The notes under the pieces: model-generated
The model's input: only the letters and a program-made list of their open reading frames with translations
Databases searched by the model: none
What the model was told of the DNA's origin: nothing
Translations under genes and position numbers: made by a program
In this document: piece after piece, positions 32,298-38,940 of the stretch
Position numbering within the stretch: position 1 is the first letter of the stretch
Layout: each line of letters starts with the position of its first letter
From: Neoconidiobolus thromboides FSU 785
Lineage: Eukaryota > Entomophthoromycota > Entomophthoromycetes > Entomophthorales > Neoconidiobolaceae
Direction of reading: 5' to 3'
Assembly (NCBI GenBank): GCA_025603075.1
Contig: MU626438.1
Location: forward strand, 1-38,940
DNA: 38,940 bases

Positions 32298-33923
32298 TTG
32301 ATTGTTTTGTATATTTTTGAGTCATTTGGATTCCATTATATATAGTTTTTTTAGTATTTCGGATACTGAATACAAAATGAATATTATTTATAAAGCAGTG
32401 TTTGATATCTAATAATTTAACAACAAACATGAACTAATAAAGAACAAATAAGTGTAACGATTTCAGAATAAATACTGATATGGTTTAGTTTTTGAAATAT
32501 CAAAATAGTGCAACTAATTATATTCTTTAAATCATTACATAATTTATAAACCACTCGTTATTTAATCTTTATTTTATTTTCCTGGTCTTAAAAATGCTTA
32601 ATTACTTATTCTGTCCTTTAGCAGTTATATGTTAAATCAATGAATTCTCTGATATCACTCTAACTTATCCATGGCAGTTTAGGATACTATAATTACCCAG
32701 CTCTTTGATACTCGATCATATTTGTAGTAATTTGATTATTGTATCGAGCTAATATTATTTAACACATTTTCATTGAGGTTTGTTATTAAAATAGCATATT
32801 TTATATTTATATTATACTGGTTAATGATACAAAGCCCATATTTTTACGATGAATATACATTAACATAGAAATTTTTCTATCAAAGGTGTAGTCAACATGA
32901 AGTGTTTTTTTAAATTATGCACTAAATAAAGGCCATTCATTCATTTGCGGTTTATCTAAAATTAATAAATTACGTTAACTTGAAAGTATGTAAAAAAGCC
33001 ATTTTTGTACTTGAGAAGAAATACAAATTTAAAGTGTATTAATTATACTTCCGTCTAAAACCGATTAAATGTTTGGATTTTTTTATCGTTCAACCAATAT
33101 TAATTGAAATGATTTTTATAATGTAAAAAATTTAAAATTTAAATTACAGTTAATTCAAGTTAATCTCAGTCAAAATTTAATTTCTTCCAATTAACAGAAT
33201 CTTTTTCATGAGTTTCGTTTTCTAACTTTACAGTGCTTATTTATCTCAAAAATTGAGGGGCTAAACTTAAATACCCACATTTCTTAATAACTAACAATTA
33301 GATTTTTTTTTTCGATTATATTTAAAATTTATCTTTTTTTTATGCTGATGTTACTTTCACTACTCTTGTATTTAATTATAAGGGGATTTATAAAGTGATC
33401 TGGTCTTTTTTCCTGATCCAAACCGCAAGAGTAATTAACTGCAACTATAAAACTAATTTTAAAATTCAGCCTAAAAATCCAAAAAACATTATTGATATGT
33501 TAAAACAGCTAAATAGCGCTCTCCATTATAGTGTTAGTTTTCATTTTCTAAACAGACATTTTAAATCAATTTGAAGTGATCAATGTTTTGTTATTGCTGA
33601 TTGTAAAATAGTATCAGCTACTTTATTTATAATGGAAGTAGAATTCAAAGAGTTCAAAAAGTAAAGCTTTTATAGTAGTCTATGGCCTATTTTCACACAA
33701 ATCAAATAGGCTAGATTATTTTACAAATTACTTTGTATTAAATATATTTAAAAAAATAGGTATTTTTGGTTGTTAAAAATATTTTTTAAAACTATTTATC
33801 CAAGCGACCGTATCATATTGATGAACTTGCCAATTTTTGTTTATATTATATTAATTAAAAATGTCGGATTAACTTTTGAACATTTTTAAAATTTTCAGAT
33901 ATAAGACTGTTAAATCCAACATA
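32298..33923. other. Upstream region of secreted-protein copy 1
   Basis: 1.6 kb without a callable gene. The first ~820 bp show patchy similarity to the region upstream of copy 2, including GCCATTTTTGTACTTGAGAA near 33000. A long frame at about 33340-33660 has no ATG and contains a TGA, so it is not called. Confidence 0.5.
32336..32345 (-). promoter_or_regulatory. TATA-like element of secreted-protein copy 1
   Basis: Minus-strand CTATATATAA, 39 bp before the ATG, with a run of A just upstream. The paralogue has the same decamer 41 bp before its ATG. Confidence 0.55.
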
Positions 33924-34024
33924 CGAGGATATATTTCTGTGTTTAAGAATTTTACTAACAATTTTTCCGCTTAAATAGTGCTTAAAAATGGAAAAAATAA
34001 TGAAGTCAAAAAAAGCACTTTCCA
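33924..34024 (-). mobile_element. MITE copy 14
   Basis: TA on both sides. Decayed ends (CGAGGATATATTTCTG, TTTCCA) but clear inner arms. Confidence 0.8.
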
Positions 34025-34147
34025 TATTATAGAGTAATTTTTTTAGTGATTTTTTAAATTATACAAAAATCGATTTATTTGGTGTTAAAATCTAAAGTTT
34101 AAATAAAAAAAGTTTTTCGTATTAATTTCAGTTATAATATCTGAAGT

Positions 34148-34561
34148 TGTGAAACTGGTACTCAGCGGTTGGAATCAAAAGGTTTTGGTTTACGTAGCTA
34201 GGATAAACTTGAATTATCAAGAATAGTACGTAATAAATAGGCTATGGACTATGTAAGACAAATAGAATAGACAATACTAATGTAAATCTACGTAAAATAC
34301 TACTAAGAAAACTTAGTGGCTTTACTAAATGTTCGAGATATCAGAGGATAATTCAGTTAAAAAGCCTCGAGTTACTATGTTTTAGGATCTTTTTTATACT
34401 CCGGCAAGTATGGATATCAAAACGAGAGGATGATATTCTTTGAGGCAAAGATAGAAATTTTCACAGCAAATCAAACCAAGAACGTGGGATTGATTGTCTC
34501 TAAACTCAAGAACACGACAGCTTAGGCGATTATTATGCTATAATCAACCATGGGGCTGACA
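34148..34561. repeat. Solo LTR, 414 bp
   Basis: Begins TGTGAAACTGGTACTCAG and ends GGGGCTGACA, so the termini are TGT...ACA as in retroviral-type LTRs. AAGT lies directly before (34144-34147) and AAGC directly after (34562-34565), an imperfect 4-bp target duplication. No coding sequence or second LTR is adjacent, so it is a solo LTR. A second copy of one end is at 1-143. Strand of the parent element not determinable. Ty3- or Ty1-type cannot be told. Confidence 0.7.
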
Positions 34562-34565
34562 AAGC

Positions 34566-35241
34566 GATATTTCACATTATAAAAAATTAAAAACTGATTT
34601 TAATATTCCTGCTTAAAATAACTTAAAATTAAATAATATATTAAAAAGGCTATATTATTTATATAATAAAAGAGTAAAAAGATTAAATATTGAAAGCTTT
34701 TTTCAAAAACAATTTTATCAGTAGTATTTAATGATGTAAGTAATTGGATAATTCAAGGCTTAAAATCAGGTACATGAGATTTTTATATGATAATAGTAAG
34801 CTTTGCTTTGCTAAAATAACTAAAAAATTAAATGATTTTAGATAAAAGCTTTTATCCATTTATTTCATTTTCTAGGTTTAACTTTTTCATGTTAGTATTT
34901 AGGGATGATTCCTTTGGCTTCATTACTTTTTACTAAATATATAATAAAAAGTCATAGACTTAAAAAGTGTAATTTTTTATTACACAACCTAACAGTTTTG
35001 ACTTTGGGGTGTTTTCTAGTAAACTCTATTTCTTTTTCTGCCTTTATTTGGCCTTTTTACAAATAGCTATAAAGATGTCTTTATATTATATAGCATTTTC
35101 ATTGCTTGATTAGGCCATTATGATTATATGTATATTTTATAAAAATAACATTTATAATTATATTATTTAAACCAAGGATTGAAAAAACATCATGAAACAA
35201 AATAAATTTAAAGCCAAGCGTTTATTAAAAACAATATACGA
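34566..35241. other. Gene-free interval with a MITE fragment
   Basis: 676 bp. TAGGGATGATTCCTTTGGCTT and the following CATTACTTTTT at about 34909-34942 match the left third of the MITE. The remainder of the element is missing. Confidence 0.5.
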
Positions 35242-36360
35242 TTATAACACTTTCTTAATGGATTTGATAATGTCACCAAAATGTTCCTTAAAATATCCTT
35301 TTGCAAGGTTACTACTTTCCTTTAAAACTTGTTTACGAACTCCACTAAGGATAACTAATTTTTCATCATATTCAGCCCCTTTATATTCACTAAGAATTAA
35401 TTCATCAGCAGTTGGGCCTAAAATAGCATTAGTGGTAGCAGCTAAAACTAAACCAGCATATGGGATAGCTGAAATACCAGCAACAACAGCAGTTCTCATA
35501 TATTCTAAAGCTTTGGTATTATAAGCCATTTTAGATGCATTGATTAATGGTAGGTTTTGAAGACATGAAGCCAAAGTGGCTGCTTCATTTGACCATTTAC
35601 TTGATCCACAAAAATAACCACGATCTTTATCATAACCCGTACCCCAATAACCACAAGAACCTCGGACTTCTTTATTTGGAATTAATTTAAAGCAGTTACT
35701 AAACTCATATGGCATAGCAGCGGTCCTCAACATATCATTAGCTAATAAGCAAATCTTATCAATACCTAATACATGGTCATTGGATTGAATTGTTTGTGCA
35801 TCTTTATTATATAAATTAGTATTATTCAAAATCTTAGTAACAATACTTTCAGTCATTTTAATTTGAAATACTTGACGATAGTTATGATCATCCGGATGTA
35901 GATTATTCATTGGTACAATAATGGATCTTAAGCCTTGTCTCAAATCAACCGAAAGATAATTTAAGCTCCCAATGCTAGGAGCTAAATACAAATAATCCCT
36001 GCTTTTATGAGTCGATGTAATCTCCATGACATCTAAATCCTTCATATCAGCAATGGAATCAGTAGTACCAACGCGAAAATTATCAGTACAATATTGACGA
36101 CAAGTTAAGCAACAAGACTTTGAATTACGAAGACAACTCTTTCCTTCATACCATTCCTTTGATTGTTTATCCTTTCCTAATATAAGCACCCAATGGTGTA
36201 ACGGTTGGCAATTACGTTGATATTTTGGTGATATATCAATTTCAAACCATACAATATCATAATCGAGCTTATAGCATTTCTTATCAAGGTAAGTTAAGCC
36301 AAGAGGATTTTGACATAGAATCGAAGCGATAAAGAAGAAGAGAGATAGAGCTAGAAACAT
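35242..36360 (-). CDS. Secreted cysteine-rich protein of unknown family, copy 2
   Basis: Single exon, 372 aa, colinear with copy 1 over its whole length and, by eye, about three quarters or more identical. Signal peptide MFLALSLFFFIASILC. The same cysteine positions recur (KKCYK, RNCQPLHHW, CCLTCRQYC, DKICLLA, SNCF, SCGYWGT, YFCGSS, ASCL). The main length change is a two-residue shortening after the HHWVLILGKD segment. Both copies keep reading frame and signal peptide, so neither looks like a pseudogene. Same strand as copy 1, spaced about 4 kb start to start. Function unknown. Confidence 0.88.
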   Translation of the reverse strand: MFLALSLFFFIASILCQNPLGLTYLDKKCYKLDYDIVWFEIDISPKYQRNCQPLHHWVLILGKDKQSKEWYEGKSCLRNSKSCCLTCRQYCTDNFRVGTTDSIADMKDLDVMEITSTHKSRDYLYLAPSIGSLNYLSVDLRQGLRSIIVPMNNLHPDDHNYRQVFQIKMTESIVTKILNNTNLYNKDAQTIQSNDHVLGIDKICLLANDMLRTAAMPYEFSNCFKLIPNKEVRGSCGYWGTGYDKDRGYFCGSSKWSNEAATLASCLQNLPLINASKMAYNTKALEYMRTAVVAGISAIPYAGLVLAATTNAILGPTADELILSEYKGAEYDEKLVILSGVRKQVLKESSNLAKGYFKEHFGDIIKSIKKVL

Positions 36361-36400
36361 TAGGTTTTTTTATTGTATATTATTAAACCATTTCAATTTG

Positions 36401-36410
36401 TTATATATAG
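36401..36410 (-). promoter_or_regulatory. TATA-like element of secreted-protein copy 2
   Basis: Minus-strand CTATATATAA, 41 bp before the ATG. Sequence and spacing match copy 1. Confidence 0.55.
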
Positions 36411-37012
36411 TTTTTTTAATATTTCCAATACTAAATATATACTGAATATTAAGTATAGTGTAGAATTTTTATATTTAATGATTCGAGTTACTAGTGAATA
36501 TGAACTAATAGGGAATAAATTAATACAAAATTTTGAAGTGATTATATTATAGTTTACTTACCAAGCTATTAAACTAATATAACTAATCGTATTCTTTAAA
36601 ATTTCTACATATAATCTGCGACACACCCGTCATTAATATTTTTATTTGATTTTCTTGGCTTATCAAAATGATTATTTATTCTATTCTTTAATAACTATAT
36701 ATTGAACACATTAGTTTTTTGAGATCATATTAGCTTGCACACAGTGCTTTTAATTTCTATAATTACTTAATTGTTAAAATTTTGTTAATATTTGAAATGT
36801 TCTGTTTGTTATATTAAGTTAATATTACTTTTCAGAGTTTCACCTGATATTTATTATTAATATAATCTATTTATATAATAACATATTGATACAATACAGC
36901 TACTACTTACATTTAAATAGTTGATAAAGTAAAATTAATTAATAACATAAGCATAAACAACGCTATACAATGCTTTACTAAAGCTATAGTTTACATAAAA
37001 AGTATTTTTTAG

Positions 37013-37237
37013 TTACGTGTTAGACCAAAAGCTAGATATGATATAGTTAAAAATTTTATTAAAGTTCGTTGATTTAGTAGATTTAAAAACGCCATTTTTA
37101 CACTCAAGAAGAAATCCAGACCTAATTTGATTTACACTCCCATGTAAAATTGACCAAGTGTTTTGGTTTTTTATCATTGGAATAGTATTATAATCAATTA
37201 CAAAAAAAATTAAATTTTCATTTATTAAATTATACAA
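37013..37237 (-). pseudogene. Possible coding remnant, 74 codons
   Basis: An open frame containing MIKNQNTWSILHG and FLLECKNGVFKS. The homologous block upstream of copy 1 (about 33000-33110) has a similar FLLKYKNGFF stretch but is broken by stops and shifts. This suggests a decayed exon or transposon scrap duplicated with the secreted-protein gene. It could equally be chance coding in a conserved promoter block. Confidence 0.25.
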
Positions 37238-37282
37238 TGCTAGAAGATTTGTTTTAAAAAGTGAGGTACTAAAAACTTTAAA

Positions 37283-37380
37283 TGGGGCTATTTTTTTAGT
37301 TTCATCACTTTTTCCATTTTTTTAAGTCCTATTTGAGTGAAAAAGGCTGTCAGTAGAACTCTTAAAAAAATACTTTATCA
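37283..37380 (+). mobile_element. MITE copy 15 (degenerate)
   Basis: TGGGGCTATTTTTTTAGTTT start and TTTTTCCA arm are present. The right third is eroded and lacks the CATCCCCA end. Confidence 0.7.
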
Positions 37381-37450
37381 AATATTTAAAAAATAGCTAA
37401 AAATTTGTTTTTCAAATACTTTTATTTCGTAATTTAAGTATATGAGGATA

Positions 37451-37549
37451 TGGGGATGTTTTTTTCGATTTCATTACTTTTCCATTTTTTAAGCACTATT
37501 GAGTGGAAAGATTGTTAGTAAAATTCTTAAACACAAAAATACATCCCCA
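37451..37549 (+). mobile_element. MITE copy 16
   Basis: Start TGGGGATGTTTTTTTCG after TA, end ACATCCCCA followed by AA. Near-consensus. Confidence 0.9.
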
Positions 37550-38365
37550 AATGCTAATATATTTACTAAATTTATCATTTTATAAATTAAATATTTTAAT
37601 AAGAGTAAAAAAATAAAAATTGTATTTTAAATAGTAGTTACTATCTGTGACGTTTTTTAAAATTTTAAAAAAAGCTACAAAAATTTATAACAAACCTTAT
37701 AAATAAAAAAACTTCAATATAATAAAATATAAATTATTTAGTATTAATTCTTATTACCTTTGTATTATATTTAATTTTTTTTATAAGATTATAGTAATTT
37801 GAATATCTCTATATCAAATCTAAGTTTTCTAAAAAGTATAAAAGCCAGCTAAATGTTGTTATAGTATATATTATATGTTTTTAATTTATTTTTAGACTTA
37901 ATATAGGCTTGTACTACTTTTTATAATAAATGTAATAACTTCAGAATTTTAATTATTTTAAATTTAAGACTATCATAAAGCTAACTCAGACTATTTCAAG
38001 CTCCTGTACTAAATTACTATTTTATGTTTTATAGTGTTTTTTAAATAGTTACAAAGCTTGTATTCACCCTATATAGTTCTTTTATTACTTTCGGGCTTAT
38101 ATAATCAATTATGTCTCTTGTAGAGTAAAGCTTATAATTATAATATTCAAGTTTATAAAAAACCCAAATGAAATTTATTATAACTTTAAACATATGGGGC
38201 TGTCCTAATTGGTTTCAGAATCTATTTAGAAATTAATCCAAATTTTAAATTTCAAGTTTGTGTCCAATATAACGGTTAAATCTAAAAAGCCTAAAATTAA
38301 ATGTCTCTATTTAAAACTTATTTTAATTGTTTCCTTTTCTTAAATAGCTAATTTTCCTAACTATA
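37550..38365. other. Gene-free interval
   Basis: About 815 bp of AT-rich sequence. ACATATGGGGCTG near 38192 resembles a MITE terminus, but no body follows. Confidence 0.45.
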
Positions 38366-38466
38366 TGGGAGTGTTTTTTTTGACTTCATTATTTCTTCCA
38401 TTTTTTAAGCGCTATTTAAGCGGAAAATTTATTAGTAAAATTCTTAAACACAAAAATACATCCCCA
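38366..38466 (+). mobile_element. MITE copy 17
   Basis: TA-flanked on both sides, start TGGGAGTGTTTTTTTTG, core AAGCGCTATT, end ACATCCCCA. It sits 116 bp upstream of the ATG of the truncated ORF at the window edge. Confidence 0.9.
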
Positions 38467-38582
38467 TATATTTTATGTTAGTTCTGTTAGATATTTAACA
38501 GATATATAATATATAACTATATGATTATACAATTATATAAATACAGTTATTTGACTTTATTTTTTGTTGAAATAAAAATAAA

Positions 38583-38940
38583 ATGCAAACTTTCATAACT
38601 AAACTTCGAAACGGGATTTTTGAAAATTTCAATACAATAGGGAGGAGTACACAATATAAACATTGTAACTCATTTACATCAATTTTAAGAGCTACTTATA
38701 ACAACCCAAGGTTTATGGAATTTTATAATAAAACAAAACAAAGAAAAGATATATTATCAAAGTTTACTATCGATAATAATAAACTTAATCAAGTAATGTA
38801 TAAAATTAGTGCTTTAAGGGGAACAGGAAACAAAAATCAGCGAGTAGCGTTATTATCAACTATAGTTTCAGTATATTCTTTTGATGAATGTAAAGGTATT
38901 GGGTTTAATATAAATAGAAATCAATATGATTATTCAAAAA
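38583..38940 (+). CDS. 5' part of an unidentified ORF, cut by the window edge
   Basis: An ATG at 38583 (MQTFITKLRNGIFENF) opens a frame that runs uninterrupted for 119 codons to the last base. The composition is rich in Asn, Lys, Ile and Tyr. Visible segments include KQRKDILSKFTI, NQRVALLSTIVSVYSFDEC and FNINRNQYDYSKK. No signal peptide, membrane helix or known catalytic motif is visible in this part. The absence of stops over ~360 bases in sequence this AT-rich makes a real gene likely, though a transposon-derived ORF cannot be excluded. I do not recognise the family. Confidence 0.6.
   Translation, partial: MQTFITKLRNGIFENFNTIGRSTQYKHCNSFTSILRATYNNPRFMEFYNKTKQRKDILSKFTIDNNKLNQVMYKISALRGTGNKNQRVALLSTIVSVYSFDECKGIGFNINRNQYDYSK

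Larger units (their letters stand above)
36361..37282. other. Upstream region of secreted-protein copy 2
   Basis: About 920 bp, similar in patches to 32298-33120. It contains the TATA-like element and the doubtful frame at 37013-37237. Otherwise nothing recognised. Confidence 0.5.

Noticed and set aside
33340-33664. Long plus-strand frame of about 75-90 codons, then TGA and 30 more codons
   Set aside because: No ATG near its start, no recognisable motif, and about one such run is expected by chance in this much AT-rich intergenic DNA.
34148-34170. TGGTACTCAGCGGTTGG read as a tRNA primer-binding site
   Set aside because: It lies inside the repeat, 8 bases from its terminus, rather than after an LTR. 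The copy at 1-143 gives the same element boundary.
1-38940. tRNA or rRNA genes
   Set aside because: Scanning for B-box-like GGTTCGANTCC and clover-leaf context found no convincing candidate. A tRNAscan run would settle it.
1-38940. Microsporidian or anaerobic gut fungus origin, suggested by the AT content
   Set aside because: A complex I subunit, ATG5 and many introns argue against these groups.

Overview
This is an AT-rich eukaryotic nuclear segment, and the genes point to a fungus. It has a one-polypeptide fungal-type tRNA ligase (Trl1), short GT-AG introns mostly of 40-52 nt, a Ydj1-type DnaJ ending in a CaaX box, ATG5, a separate ALG13, and fungal-type auxin-efflux-like and AAAP carriers. 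A complex I subunit (NDUFA11/B14.7 type) argues for a respiring mitochondrion, so microsporidia and anaerobic gut fungi are unlikely. The base composition, tiny introns and expansion of secreted aminopeptidases and amino-acid carriers would fit an early-diverging zygomycete-grade fungus such as an entomophthoroid lineage. That placement is inference.

Layout. 1-850 holds the end of an LTR and a cluster of a ~100-bp MITE, one copy nested inside another. 1485-12031 is a gene-dense housekeeping block: small C2 protein (-), ALG13 (+), TRL1 (-), auxin-efflux-like carrier (+, six exons), complex I subunit (-), ATG5 (-, five exons), YDJ1-like DnaJ (-) and a possible 59-aa two-exon gene (-). Most of these had to be rebuilt across introns, and each proposed splice set keeps frame. 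12032-14698 is gene-poor and carries three MITEs. 14699-28898 holds two secreted M28 aminopeptidases and three AAAP amino-acid transporters, with a 1115-aa C2 protein rich in Gln/Asn/Pro (Inn1/Fic1-like architecture) between them. 28899-38940 is accessory: many MITEs, a solo LTR, two close paralogues of an unrecognised secreted cysteine-rich protein about 4 kb apart, and the start of an unidentified ORF cut by the window edge.

How the genes may work together. The M28 peptidase plus AAAP carrier pairing occurs twice and suggests an amino-acid scavenging neighbourhood: the peptidase trims peptides outside the cell and the carriers import the products. The left block is ordinary cell biology (tRNA splicing, N-glycan initiation, respiration, autophagy, chaperoning). 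The least explained content is the duplicated secreted protein family and the MITE family. The MITE has a TA target and TGGGGATG ends, 17 copies are visible, and one pair forms a 77-bp perfect inverted repeat.
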